Assembly (NCBI RefSeq): GCF_004769635.1
Contig: NZ_RQGH01000023.1
Coordinates: forward strand, 1 to 64,000
DNA length: 64,000 nt
Source: Leptospira jelokensis
Lineage (GTDB): Bacteria; Spirochaetota; Leptospiria; Leptospirales; Leptospiraceae
Direction: 5' to 3'
Made by a program: the position numbers and the translations under genes. How positions within the stretch are numbered: position 1 is the stretch's first letter; the number at the start of each line of letters is the position of its first letter. Below, piece after piece: positions 1 to 9,569 of the stretch. The notes beneath the pieces are model-generated. The model did no database searches. It was not told where the DNA came from and saw nothing but the letters and a program-made list of their open reading frames with translations.

Positions 1-526
1 GGTTTCACAATTCGTTAAAGAATCGTGCGGTAAAAACCAAAGTAATTTCAAAAGCTAAGCAGTCAACACAGTTTTGTAAAAAAGTTCGCAGTTCATAAGA
101 AGAAGATCAAATTTTTTTTCGATTGGCTTGGGTTCACTTGGGTTCGTTGGAATACGTAATGAGACATAATTCGGTCACCGGGTATCGGGTTATGCTGGAG
201 TGTTGTGCATGGAATTAATCAAAGTTATATGGTATGCGAGAAGACGTTTGATCAATGTTATGTGGAGTCTGTGACCAAACGAATTATGGAGGTGCATGGT
301 AAGAGTCGAGGGTCAGAGCATTACCCTTATCATAGATTCGATCCTTATCCTTCATCAAAAGGCATGGATCGATTGTCGTAAAATCGAAACTAAAACTGAT
401 ACCAGCTAACGTTTGATTGGTTTCTCTTTGGTAGAAAGGTGAACAATTGGGGAGAATTTTTTTAAGGGAGTCGGTTTGTGGTGGTAAGTTCTCTAGTTCT
501 CTGGTATATGGAAGCCATTGGGCGGC

Positions 527-544
527 GGGTGGTTTTCCCCACCC
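527..544. repeat. GC-rich hairpin in AT-rich spacer
   Basis: A perfect 6-bp inverted repeat GGGTGG/CCACCC with a 6-base TTTTCC loop sits inside a short GC-rich island (about 511-565) that also has two GGGCGG blocks. It contrasts sharply with the surrounding AT-rich DNA. It is not followed by a clear T-run, so it is not a standard terminator. It may be a copy of a dispersed intergenic repeat, but only one copy was recognised in this window. Confidence 0.4.
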
Positions 545-930
545 AGTTCCATTAGGGCGGGGATCTATACCTTCTTAGTACCAACTAAGTGCCCTACCAA
601 CACCACCATCCACATTTTTCCCTTAAAATAAATTTCCACTCACAGTAAAATTCACATTATGATTAAAATCTTTTTTTATCTTCATTTACTATTTAAATAT
701 ATTGTAAGGTGAAGTATCGTATAATTACCTATTGATTATTGGAAAACTGAATTTCTAATTCCTTTTGATTAATCACAGATTTTATTTATTTCTACTTAAT
801 TCCTTATTAATCGCAATTATCATCGATTCACAATACACATCACCATTCATAAACAGCAAAATAAAATTAATCGAGTGATATCTTAACTGATACGATACTT
901 AACTAAATCAAAGTAAGAGGATCAAACTTA

Positions 931-1020
931 ATGAAATCGAAAAAAATCATTCCATCATCAGAGCCAACGATTAGGGGAGTTTATCACTCAACTTTGCAAG
1001 GAAAGAAAAAGAAACCATGA
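931..1020 (+). CDS. Possible 29-residue basic peptide
   Basis: ATG at 931 follows an AAGAGG-like ribosome binding site about ten bases upstream and runs 29 codons to TGA at 1018-1020. The peptide starts MKSKKIIPSS and ends in a lysine run followed by proline. It has no signal peptide or known motif. In DNA this AT-rich, a frame of this length is expected by chance, so the only support is the purine-rich stretch before the start and the lysine bias. Function unknown. It may equally be the remnant of a longer gene. Confidence 0.2.
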   Translation: MKSKKIIPSSEPTIRGVYHSTLQGKKKKP

Positions 1021-1294
1021 AAGTAAGCAACCGATAAAAGTTTCTTAACATTCATTTCAATTGACTCTAAATTTGTCAATATGAGCTTTCAATTTAATAA
1101 ATTAAATTCAACCTGAAAATAAAAAACTTTTATTGAGAAAAAGGCAATCTCACTATAATCTCAAGAATCAGAGTTTTGTAAAATATAAAGCTTTATTTTC
1201 ACCCACGTTTTGTCCTTAAATATTTTTACACTTATGGAATTTGACCTACGACCATTATTTTAAAGTATTTAAGAAATGATCTTTGTTCATATTT

Positions 1295-4200
1295 TTACCA
1301 AAAAAAGAGTGAAGGCCGGCTAAAATTTGCATCATTTTGAGTAGCAACGATGATCTTTCCAGTTATATGATTAATTACAATTTTTGGATAGTTTCCCGAA
1401 TCTACACCTTGTCCAGCTGAGATATTTGAATTCTGGCAAGAATTACCGTCTAAATTGCAGCTGAAAAGATGCAATCTACCTCCATTAGAAATATTCCGCG
1501 TTACGACTAAAATTTTTTCGTTCACCATATTAAGTACAATGTTTGGTAAAATGCCTGATGCTGTTCCTTGACCTCCTGAAATATCCGTATGATTACAATT
1601 TGTTCCATCAAGATTACAACGAAACAAACTTGGTTTTCCGCTGTTAGCAGCATTTTGTGTGACAACTAAAATCTTACCGTTTCTCTGATCCAACGCGATA
1701 CTTGGATAGTGTCCTGAATTAGTTCCTTGTCCGGTGGAAATATCAGTATGAGTACAATTATCACCATCTAAATCGCAGCGAAAAAGTGACGGCTTGGAAT
1801 TGTTTTGATGATTTTTGGTTACTACCAATATTTTTCTATTGGTCTGATCAACGACAATACTTGGATTATCTCCTGTACGAGTACCTTGTCCGGCCGATAT
1901 ATCCTTATAGACGCAATTAGCTCCGTCCAAATCACATCGAAATAATCCTAGTCGCATTACCATGGCGTCAGAATTGGAAGTAGCAACTAAGATCTTTCGA
2001 TTTATGTAATCTAATGCAATACTTGGATTAATTCCTGAATTGTAGGCTTGACCAGCCGAAATATCGGTATGGGTACAATTAGTTCCATCGAGATTACATC
2101 TGAAAAGGCTCGGCTTGCTAGAATTATTAGGATTTCTAGCTACAACTAGAATTTTTTCGTTCATTTGATCTAAAGTAGCACAGGGTTCTAATACAGAACC
2201 TGGCATTTGACCAGCTGAAATATCAGTATGAGAGCAAGTGGTTCCATCAAAAGCGCATCTATATAGACTTAATTTTGGAGAACCTAAATTTATTGAACCA
2301 TTTGCGGTAACTACTAAAATTTTTCGATTGGTGCTATCGACCAAAATATTTGGATTAAGTCCAGAATTTCCTCCTTGACCCGCAGATATATCAACATGTG
2401 TTCCTGTAACGCTTGTTCCCGGTGGAATCGACGAAGTCAATGCACTCGCTTCAAGCAAAGACAATGCACTCGCACCTGCAGAACTATTAGCTCGAACTCT
2501 AAAGTAATACAAAGTCCCACCTGTCAGTCCTGTAATAGTAGCATACGGATTGGTCACTGGTCCAAAACTTGTTGAAGCTGTACTCACACCAGAAATTGTG
2601 CTATAGTACACTGTGTACGAGGTGGCTCCCGTCACTGGCCACCATTGAACAAAGGCAGATGTTCCACCTGCTTGTGCTTCTACAAATGCTGGTGAATCCA
2701 ACGTAATTAAATTCACTTGCACGGTTTTTAATGAAACTGACGTCCTGTTTCCACCCGCACAACTACCCGCATTGTCTTTAAAGGAAAATTCAAAGACATA
2801 CTCGCCATTCTTATCTGGTAAAATTTTGGCCAGCTTCGTCGTTCTGTTTTGAATGTCCCCATTCACTAAATTAGATAACGGAGGTTTAGAAACCACTCTC
2901 CAATTGTATTCATATAAATTCGATTGTGCCCCACAAAAAGAAGCGTCAGGGTCGGATGATTGTGAGGCATCCAAAAATACTTCCTCGCCTAGAATCGATT
3001 GAAGTGAAGACACCATCTGGATTACCGGAGCTTGGTTGGCAAACGGAGTGGTTGCTTGTAATATCCCACTCCAAAGGCTTCGGTTCCCTCCATGGTCAAA
3101 GGCTCGGATGCAAAAATAATGCACAGTTCCTGATGAAAGTCCACTCACTGTAAATTCTAATGGAGTGCCTGCCACTGAGGAAACCACAGTATTCGGAACA
3201 AAAACTCCCGCCGAACAGTCGTCATCTGATACAATTGGAATGGAACGACGTCTGATTTCATAAGCGGAAGCGGATCCAGAGTTTCCATTATCACCCACGG
3301 CAGTCCAATTGAGTTTGACTTGGTGATAGGATTCAACGGTTACAATGGCTGTCGTAATATCTGCTGGTGGCACAAAGTCGGTTGGCGCGTAGGTTGTGGC
3401 AGAGACAACTCCCGACCAAGAATTACGATTGCCCGCCGAATCAATGGCCCGAACACAAAAATAGTAAGTAGACTGCGGTAGATGGCCATCAATTTCTTTG
3501 GTTTCCACCAAACCTGCGTTTTTCGGAATCATCGTGTGTGCAATCCCTGTAGCCGCATCACATTGCAAGTTGTTTGTGATGGGGGAACTAGACCTTCTGA
3601 TTTCATACGCAGACGCTTGCCCCAATACTCCAACACTTCCAGGAGCTGTCCATCGCAACTGGATTCTCGATGTGGACATCGGTGTTGCCACCAAATCAGT
3701 GATATTCGACGGTGCAATCGTATCGGCAACATGAACAGACGCAGACGCTTCTAAAGATTGGTAGGTTGCAAACACTCCTGCAACTCCTGGAGTTGTGGCC
3801 GTGAAAGTTGATGAATTCAAACTTCCGATAGGCGAACCACCAAGCCCTATACCAGTTGTATGGAAATTAACTGTGACAAATTTTTGTACGCCAGCGAGGA
3901 AACCTCTAGCAGAAAATGTGATCGGTTCATTCACCTGTACCCAAGCTTGTGTTGGTAAAATTTCTAAGCTGTCAATGGCAACAGGAAGTCCTGGTGGGTA
4001 AGGTGTTCCGACTGGCGGACTACTACCATTGTTGGGATTGAATCCATTGTCAAGTTCCCATACATCATTGAACCCATCTCCATCCCGATCAGGATTGTAT
4101 TGGCTGATGTAAGCAGGATTCCCCGAGTCTGTTGGGTATAGAAAAGTTCCAGTGGAAGGCCTTGCTGTTTTCTGGCCATGGATATCGACTGCAACAATTT

Positions 4201-5002
4201 GGATTAAAATCCCACCAGGACTCATTGCTTCGTATGGGATATTGGACGCATACCAATTGGTCGACCCTTCCCTTGCCATTGAATAAAAGTTAGTTGGTCC
4301 ACCCACTGGCCCTACCACTAAATATACATTCATTTGGTCGCCATCTGGTTCAAAAACATCCGCCCGCACTTGGTAAGAGACATGCCGAGTGCTTGGTTTT
4401 AAATAATAATAAGCACCATTGATGACAGGAGGTAAATTACCAGGAGGTGGTGTTCCCCCACCAAACATCGAAAAACTTCTGGTTTGAAATACAATCCTTT
4501 CCGAATCAAGACTTGTATTCACACCAGCCCATCCAGGCATTCGCAATGCATCTGGTTCCGTGCTCGTCGTGGAAACATGAAAGCCTCTACTTTTCCCAAA
4601 GTTTAGATTCATGGATTGTGCTTTTGCTCGATCGAGAGTGATTGTAACGATCACATCTTTTTTGAATTGGTAGGATGGTGTGATTTGGTAGATGGAACTT
4701 GTTGGCACATAACCCGATGGAAGTGGTGCTTGAGTCGCGTCATACTTTGTGATCTTAAAGTCGACAGTTTCATCCATTGCACCTTCTGGAATCAAAATCG
4801 TAAAAAGTGCATCACTGGATTGGATACGTGTTCCGGAAGGTGTTCCCGTTCCACCACCTGCAGCTACTCCTACATCTTTTGACCCTAGTAGTAATAATAA
4901 AGAATCTTTAGAAAATTCATTTTGATTTCGATTGAAATCTAAAAAGGCAATGCAATTGCCAAAACATAATGTAGTGAGTAGTATCCAAATCGTCTTTTTC
5001 AT
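1295..5002 (-). CDS. Large surface lipoprotein with fibronectin III domains and seven C-terminal repeats
   Basis: This 1235-residue protein starts with a short signal peptide and a lipobox-like end (CFGNC, Cys17), so it is probably a lipoprotein. Visible in order are an N-terminal beta-rich region, a calcium-binding thrombospondin-3-like segment (DRDGDGFNDVWE, around residue 305-317), fibronectin type III-like modules near residues 430-540, 545-655 and 780-860, and a PKD-like segment between them (around 660-770). The last 370 or so residues are seven tandem repeats of about 53 residues. Their consensus is a KILVVT strand, then LFRCxLDGxxC, then HTDISAGQG; the seventh stops before the cysteine pair. 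The design suggests an extracellular adhesion or binding protein with a possible seven-bladed propeller head. The ligand is unknown. AGGA lies about ten bases before the ATG. Confidence 0.8.
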   Translation of the reverse strand: MKKTIWILLTTLCFGNCIAFLDFNRNQNEFSKDSLLLLLGSKDVGVAAGGGTGTPSGTRIQSSDALFTILIPEGAMDETVDFKITKYDATQAPLPSGYVPTSSIYQITPSYQFKKDVIVTITLDRAKAQSMNLNFGKSRGFHVSTTSTEPDALRMPGWAGVNTSLDSERIVFQTRSFSMFGGGTPPPGNLPPVINGAYYYLKPSTRHVSYQVRADVFEPDGDQMNVYLVVGPVGGPTNFYSMAREGSTNWYASNIPYEAMSPGGILIQIVAVDIHGQKTARPSTGTFLYPTDSGNPAYISQYNPDRDGDGFNDVWELDNGFNPNNGSSPPVGTPYPPGLPVAIDSLEILPTQAWVQVNEPITFSARGFLAGVQKFVTVNFHTTGIGLGGSPIGSLNSSTFTATTPGVAGVFATYQSLEASASVHVADTIAPSNITDLVATPMSTSRIQLRWTAPGSVGVLGQASAYEIRRSSSPITNNLQCDAATGIAHTMIPKNAGLVETKEIDGHLPQSTYYFCVRAIDSAGNRNSWSGVVSATTYAPTDFVPPADITTAIVTVESYHQVKLNWTAVGDNGNSGSASAYEIRRRSIPIVSDDDCSAGVFVPNTVVSSVAGTPLEFTVSGLSSGTVHYFCIRAFDHGGNRSLWSGILQATTPFANQAPVIQMVSSLQSILGEEVFLDASQSSDPDASFCGAQSNLYEYNWRVVSKPPLSNLVNGDIQNRTTKLAKILPDKNGEYVFEFSFKDNAGSCAGGNRTSVSLKTVQVNLITLDSPAFVEAQAGGTSAFVQWWPVTGATSYTVYYSTISGVSTASTSFGPVTNPYATITGLTGGTLYYFRVRANSSAGASALSLLEASALTSSIPPGTSVTGTHVDISAGQGGNSGLNPNILVDSTNRKILVVTANGSINLGSPKLSLYRCAFDGTTCSHTDISAGQMPGSVLEPCATLDQMNEKILVVARNPNNSSKPSLFRCNLDGTNCTHTDISAGQAYNSGINPSIALDYINRKILVATSNSDAMVMRLGLFRCDLDGANCVYKDISAGQGTRTGDNPSIVVDQTNRKILVVTKNHQNNSKPSLFRCDLDGDNCTHTDISTGQGTNSGHYPSIALDQRNGKILVVTQNAANSGKPSLFRCNLDGTNCNHTDISGGQGTASGILPNIVLNMVNEKILVVTRNISNGGRLHLFSCNLDGNSCQNSNISAGQGVDSGNYPKIVINHITGKIIVATQNDANFSRPSLFFW

Positions 5003-5273
5003 ATAGGAAGGTCCTAATTAACTTATTATTTTTTCAAATTTACTTTTTTTTGAATGAATATTCTTAAATCATTCTCTCTGTTTTGAACTTACAATTAAAT
5101 AGGCAAAACACAATCCGTCCTGTTCAAACCGCAAAATCCATGAGTAGATCGATGTTCCATCAATCACAGCTTTCGCGTGTCGTGAGTATCGGTCGACTAG
5201 AATGGATTCTTCTGTCTTCCATGTAGAGATTCTAATTCGAATTAGATTATGAAATCTGTCTAGTAATTTTATT

Positions 5274-6340
5274 AGCAGATTCAACCTATAAGTGCAACAT
5301 TTTAGGAGGAACACCAAAAGACTTCATTCAGAGTCTTGAATCCTAGAGTTTTTCTAGGTCTATTGTTTAACTTTCGTTCAACCTTTTCAACATCTTTCTT
5401 GGTAATTTTAGAGAAGTCGGATCCTTTAGGAAAATATTGTCTTACCAATCCGTTAATGGATTCATTAATGCCTCGTTGCCAAAAAGAATAAGGATCTGCA
5501 AAATATACTTTCGCATCCAACGATTTTGATATCTCTTGGTGTGAGGAAAATTCCTTGCCGTTGTATACTGTAATAGTTGTTACTTTGTCAGATACATTTT
5601 TGAGGATTTTATTGATTCCTTTCGTTACAATTTTCGAAGTTCTGTCCTTACACAAAACTAATTTTACATACAAACTTTTTCTTTCTACTAATGTCACGAT
5701 AGAACCTTTATGATTCTTTCCTACTATCGTTTCTCCTTCCCAATGACCAATTCTATTTCTTTTTTCAACAGACTTTGGTCTGTCTTTGATAAAAACCCTA
5801 TTTTTTATTGTACCTTTTGCATTCGATCCGCTACCATACTTTTTCCTTCGGCGCCGATTCGATTGACGAAGGTGTTTGTATAGTGTTCCACCATATATGC
5901 GATCATGCTTTACAAATTTATAAATTGTTTCATGGCTCAAACTCATACGTTCAGATAGATATGCAGAAATTTGTTCAGGACTCCAATCGTCTTTTAAACA
6001 TTTTATTACTATCGATTTCAATTCGGGATTAAACTTTATATGTTTTTTTGCGTTAATTCTGCGACTTTCAGCCCATTGATCTGCTTGTTTATAACGGTAT
6101 CCTCTGCCACCTGTATTGCGTTTCATTTCTCTGCTGATCGTGGATTTATGTCGATTTAGTGATTTTGCAATTTCTGTAAGACTATAATTTTGTTGCAGAA
6201 ATAAATAAATAGCAAATCGTTTATTTGGGGTTAACTGGCAATACTTCATTCAATTTCCATTTGTTTCGCAACTTCAAGAAATCTGTTTTTGGTGTGCCAG
6301 TCAACTTCTCATTTTGTTGCACTTATTGGTTGAATCTGCT
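5274..6340 (-). mobile_element. IS30-family insertion sequence, 1067 bp
   Basis: The element is bounded by 26-bp terminal inverted repeats at 5274-5299 and 6315-6340 that differ at one position (both begin AGCAGATTCAACC read inward). It is flanked by a 3-bp direct repeat ATT (5271-5273 and 6341-6343), which fits the 2-3 bp target duplications of the IS30 family. One transposase gene fills the interior, and its stop codon lies only two bases from the left repeat. Near-identical ends and an intact target duplication suggest fairly recent insertion. The transposase itself looks catalytically altered (see its entry). Confidence 0.92.
5302..6249 (-). CDS. IS30-family transposase, probably catalytically defective
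   Basis: The 315-residue protein has the IS30 layout: an N-terminal helix-turn-helix region (LTEIAKSLNRHKSTISREMKRN, about 24-45), a second DNA-binding segment, and an integrase-like core. The usual DDE triad is damaged. The first acidic motif, normally WEGD, reads WEGE (Glu173). The second, normally DNGKEF, reads YNGKEF (Tyr229, codon TAC, one base from GAC). The final glutamate is present in WQRGINES (Glu263). Length and C-terminus (GLVRQYFPKGSDF, then NNRPRKTLGF) are normal for the family, so the gene is full length but unlikely to catalyse transposition by itself. Confidence 0.9.
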   Translation of the reverse strand: MKYCQLTPNKRFAIYLFLQQNYSLTEIAKSLNRHKSTISREMKRNTGGRGYRYKQADQWAESRRINAKKHIKFNPELKSIVIKCLKDDWSPEQISAYLSERMSLSHETIYKFVKHDRIYGGTLYKHLRQSNRRRRKKYGSGSNAKGTIKNRVFIKDRPKSVEKRNRIGHWEGETIVGKNHKGSIVTLVERKSLYVKLVLCKDRTSKIVTKGINKILKNVSDKVTTITVYNGKEFSSHQEISKSLDAKVYFADPYSFWQRGINESINGLVRQYFPKGSDFSKITKKDVEKVERKLNNRPRKTLGFKTLNEVFWCSS

Positions 6341-6802
6341 ATTCTATTTCCGAATATCCATAAGAACTTTTTCATAATCTACACTGACAGCTACTATACA
6401 TTAGTTCCTGAAAAAATTAAAAATGAAACTATTTTGTTTTAGAATGGAATTCTGCTATCCTTTTATGAAAAAAATTCTATGACTAAGGGCTTTACAATTT
6501 TAAAAAATATTTCCTCTTATTGGCAACCTAGGAAAATAGCATTAATATACTTGCATTCTTTTGATGGCTTGCTTTGAATTTGTTTATTTATTATTATGGA
6601 AATTGATATTTTGATTTCTTATTTCGATAACACCGTTTATTATTGAACAAGAAATTCAGGATTTATGGACTGAAAATAAAAAAGTTCATCCCGCAAAAAA
6701 TAGATCAATTCCAAAGCCCAAGCAATCCATGCTTATCAATTTTCACTTGCAATTTATTGAATGAATGTAAGTTTTTTCTCATCCCTTGATGGATTCCACT
6801 AT
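6341..6802. other. AT-rich spacer upstream of the DUF5683-like gene
   Basis: Apart from the 35-base 5' fragment of the interrupted small frame at 6341-6375, no coding sequence is supported here. The DNA is very AT-rich and probably holds the promoter of the gene starting at 6803. No -35/-10 pair stands out enough to call. Confidence 0.5.
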
Positions 6803-7831
6803 ATGAAAAAAATCTTTCTTTTCTTGTTCCTTATTTTCTTATCACTTCCCCTACTCGCTGTGAATACAGTGATCTTAAAAAATGGGAAAACTCTCAAAGG
6901 AAAAGTCACAGACCAAAATGAAAAAGGACTCACTGTCCAAACAAGCGAAGGTCCCCAAACCATTTCCAAATCACAAATCCTGAAAGTAGTTTATAAAGAT
7001 GTGAGCGAAAAAGAAGCAGAAAAAATCCGACTCGCAGAAGAAAAAAAATTACGGGAAAAAGAAGAAAAAGAAAAAGCCAAATTGGAAAAGGAAAGGTTAA
7101 TTGCAGAGGCCAAAGAGCAAAAACGTTTGGAAGAAGAGGCCAAACTAGCCGAAAAACAAAGGTTAGAGGACGAGAAAAATAAAGAAACCCAAGCGGAAAA
7201 AGATGCAAAAGCCGAAGCCGAATGGTTGGCAACAAGGCAACTGGGTCCGTCTCCTGCAGCAAAGGAATGTGGTGGTCGCCTTGCGCTTATTTGGCGCTCA
7301 GCAGTTCTTCCTGGTTGGGGTCAATTTTGTGGTGGCCAAAATGTTTCCGCTGGAGTATTTTCAACCTTATTTTTTGGATCCCTCCTTTATACATTAGGCC
7401 CCCTTCGCACAGAAGAAAAAAATGCAAAATCACATTATGATACCATGGTGTTATTCAACCAAATCGTTGGGCCAGGGACACGTTTCAATGCGCAAAACAT
7501 CAGTTTGCCTTCTGAATTTATTGGTAATTTCATTGAAACCTCTATCGCAGAAGATTTAATCAAAAAATCCCAAAACAATGCAAAAGGGTCTAATACTCGT
7601 TATTTGGCAGGGATCGGAATCACAAGTATCATCTACATAACGAATGTAATCCACTCGTACATGATTGGCCGTGACCAATACCCTGAAAGGCCAATGGTCC
7701 ATCTAGAAGGGAAAACATTCAAAGAAGGATGGGACTTCGAATCACGTTGGGATAAACCAAATGGATTCACCATTTACCAACCACAGATGAACGCAGTGTA
7801 CACCGAAGTTCGTTACTCTTATCTATTCTAA
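6803..7831 (+). CDS. Exported coiled-coil protein with DUF5683-like C-terminus
   Basis: I place the start at ATG 6803 (MKKIFLFLFLIFLSLPLLA), because it gives a clean signal peptide. An in-frame ATG at 6761 would add 14 residues before it and has no ribosome binding site. The 342-residue product has a small beta-rich N-terminal domain (NTVILKNGKTLKGKV), then about 90 residues of highly charged Lys/Glu coiled coil. The C-terminal part has the SAVLPGWGQFCGGQ motif, like DUF5683 membrane proteins, with two hydrophobic segments (around 185-205 and 275-290). It is probably an envelope-associated protein. The stop lies 11 bases before the next gene, suggesting co-transcription. Specific role unknown. 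Confidence 0.75.
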   Translation: MKKIFLFLFLIFLSLPLLAVNTVILKNGKTLKGKVTDQNEKGLTVQTSEGPQTISKSQILKVVYKDVSEKEAEKIRLAEEKKLREKEEKEKAKLEKERLIAEAKEQKRLEEEAKLAEKQRLEDEKNKETQAEKDAKAEAEWLATRQLGPSPAAKECGGRLALIWRSAVLPGWGQFCGGQNVSAGVFSTLFFGSLLYTLGPLRTEEKNAKSHYDTMVLFNQIVGPGTRFNAQNISLPSEFIGNFIETSIAEDLIKKSQNNAKGSNTRYLAGIGITSIIYITNVIHSYMIGRDQYPERPMVHLEGKTFKEGWDFESRWDKPNGFTIYQPQMNAVYTEVRYSYLF

Positions 7832-7842
7832 TCGAGGAAATT

Positions 7843-9564
7843 ATGAAACGAGTATTATCCCTTTTATTTTTCATCCTTTTTTACGCCAAGTGCAGTATCT
7901 TCAAACCTTCGCAACTCGACCCAGGTGAAGACCTAGGCACTCTGCAATCGCTCCTACGTCTGCTAGCACTTATCGATGCATTCAATACCCAAAGCCAATC
8001 TGTTTTATTTATGAAATTCACAGATAGCAGCGGCACACCTTACGGAGGAGGAGCTGTTGAATATTCCGTATACAACGAGGCGGACGAAAATGGTGTTGCA
8101 ACCTCTGACTTCGGGGAAACGGGGAATGTTCGAACCTACACTGCCACGTTAGATAATTTCGGTAGGGGATTTTTGTTTTTTAGTGAAAGGGGGATCGCAA
8201 AACTCAGTTTAAAAAATGCAGCCAATACATTTGTAGGAACTGCTGATTTCCGAATCTATAATGGCATCACAAAACAATCCTTCTCCCTCTTAAACCACAC
8301 AGGCAATGCCCAATTCTTAGTGGAAGATCTAGCCAATTACCGTAACCGTTTGGCCACCAATTTCACCTTCACTCCTCTTGGGTCTGCCAATGGAAGGCAG
8401 TTTATTTATTTAGAAGTACAAACGGAATACATCGCCAGTGACAATTTCAAATCTTTGGGCTACATTGCGTCTAGTGCAGATGGAGAAAACTATGACCAAA
8501 TAACAAAAATTGATGGTGTTACTTTTGAAAGGAACGTAACAACAGACACTATTTTAAAAATCTCAAACCCATTATTTAATGGATCCGATTATATTTTCTT
8601 TATCTCAGAAGAGAAACGAGCATTCCCGGCGACCACTACATTTTTAGATAATCGGAACCTATACTTAAAATTCTCTGCTTTCTCACCTCCCAGTTCGGCG
8701 ACTGTGCAACTTAAAAACTTACCAACGAACTATCGTTTTTTTAATGGTGCAAATGGTAATTGGTATTACCCGGCATTGTATCTAGGGGATGGCCGGTATA
8801 TGGCAACGCCAACATTATCAGGAGATCCCCGCCCTATTTTATTTTATTTAGATACAGATACAAGTTCTGATTTAATCAGCGATTTTAGCTGTAGTATTTT
8901 AGCTAATGACCGTGATTTGCTTGGGTTCCAATTGGTAACCTATTCTGGAATCAACTATTTACAGTGCCCACAAAATTATGCAGGTGCTTCTTACGGATTT
9001 CGAAGCATTCGTGCATCGGATTTGATTTTTAACCAAATCAACTTTACTGCTGCTGCAAATTTTGACTCCCCTGTTTTTCAAGTCGAAGACAAATTGATGG
9101 CACTCACTGGATCCTCGCCTTTTAGTGGAGTTACTTTCCCCACAGGTTCCTATACAAACGTAAATCCAACCATAACGCAAAACGCAACGATTACAAATTT
9201 CAACACTTCTTCAATAGGAGGGACCACCTCTCGTTTAAGAACAATCAAAAGTTCTAATTCAAATCATTACTTTGTGTTATCAAATTCACCTACCTTTACT
9301 GCACTGCCTACGAATGTTCAAATCTTCCGAAGTAATGATGGCGTAAACAGTGTAACTTCCATACCTGCAACTCCATTTTCTCTTTCAGAATACAGTGTTG
9401 CGATCATAAGCCCAGAACAAATCCAATCAACAAATGGATTATTAAATTATAGTTATGCTAAGTCTTTTTCTAACGGATCAGTAAATTTACCTGTATACTT
9501 TACCCGATTCACAAATTCCGATGGAACCTGGGAAGATTTGCCTAGACTCATCAAAATCAAATGA
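7843..9564 (+). CDS. Hypothetical lipoprotein
   Basis: A 573-residue protein with an N-terminal signal ending FYAKC (Cys17), consistent with a spirochaetal lipobox. GAGGAAATT immediately upstream serves as ribosome binding site. The mature part is beta-rich, with abundant Asn, Ser, Thr and aromatics. No catalytic or repeat motif was recognised. It follows the DUF5683-like gene by 11 bases and ends five bases short of the convergent hydrolase gene. It probably sits on the periplasmic or outer face of the outer membrane. Function unknown. Confidence 0.7.
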   Translation: MKRVLSLLFFILFYAKCSIFKPSQLDPGEDLGTLQSLLRLLALIDAFNTQSQSVLFMKFTDSSGTPYGGGAVEYSVYNEADENGVATSDFGETGNVRTYTATLDNFGRGFLFFSERGIAKLSLKNAANTFVGTADFRIYNGITKQSFSLLNHTGNAQFLVEDLANYRNRLATNFTFTPLGSANGRQFIYLEVQTEYIASDNFKSLGYIASSADGENYDQITKIDGVTFERNVTTDTILKISNPLFNGSDYIFFISEEKRAFPATTTFLDNRNLYLKFSAFSPPSSATVQLKNLPTNYRFFNGANGNWYYPALYLGDGRYMATPTLSGDPRPILFYLDTDTSSDLISDFSCSILANDRDLLGFQLVTYSGINYLQCPQNYAGASYGFRSIRASDLIFNQINFTAAANFDSPVFQVEDKLMALTGSSPFSGVTFPTGSYTNVNPTITQNATITNFNTSSIGGTTSRLRTIKSSNSNHYFVLSNSPTFTALPTNVQIFRSNDGVNSVTSIPATPFSLSEYSVAIISPEQIQSTNGLLNYSYAKSFSNGSVNLPVYFTRFTNSDGTWEDLPRLIKIK

Positions 9565-9569
9565 TTTAT

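Larger units (their letters stand above)
1..1294. other. AT-rich gene-poor region
   Basis: No convincing protein gene of normal size is visible on either strand. The stretch is strongly AT-rich from about 600 onward, with runs typical of Leptospira intergenic DNA. It contains one GC-rich hairpin (527-544) and one 29-codon reading frame with a plausible ribosome binding site (931-1020), both listed separately. A 96-codon open frame without a start codon lies at 284-574 on the minus strand and is treated as rejected. The remainder shows nothing recognisable. Confidence 0.6.
5069..6375 (-). pseudogene. Small reading frame split by IS30-family insertion
   Basis: Excising the IS element (5274-6340) and one copy of the flanking ATT joins two minus-strand pieces in frame. 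ATG at 6373-6375 plus 11 codons (MKKFLWIFGNR) fuse to the open frame that ends at TGA 5069-5071. The restored protein would be 78 residues and contains RHAKAVIDGTSIYSWILRF. It has no recognised domain. The start lacks a good ribosome binding site, and a stop lies two codons upstream, so coding status is uncertain. The restored frame is nevertheless longer than expected by chance. As it stands, the downstream piece could only be translated from within the IS end. Confidence 0.4.

Noticed and set aside
284..574. 96-codon open frame on the minus strand
   Set aside because: It has no usable start at its upstream end, an internal ATG would leave only about 23 codons, and it crosses the GC-rich hairpin. 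Composition does not look like a conserved protein.
1295..2410. DNA-level tandem repeat array as a mobile or CRISPR-like element
   Set aside because: The repeats are protein-level units within one long frame, with diverged DNA and no spacers.
5069..5317. 82-codon frame running out of the IS end
   Set aside because: Its first 15 or so codons are IS terminal repeat sequence. It is better explained as the 3' part of a small frame split by the insertion.
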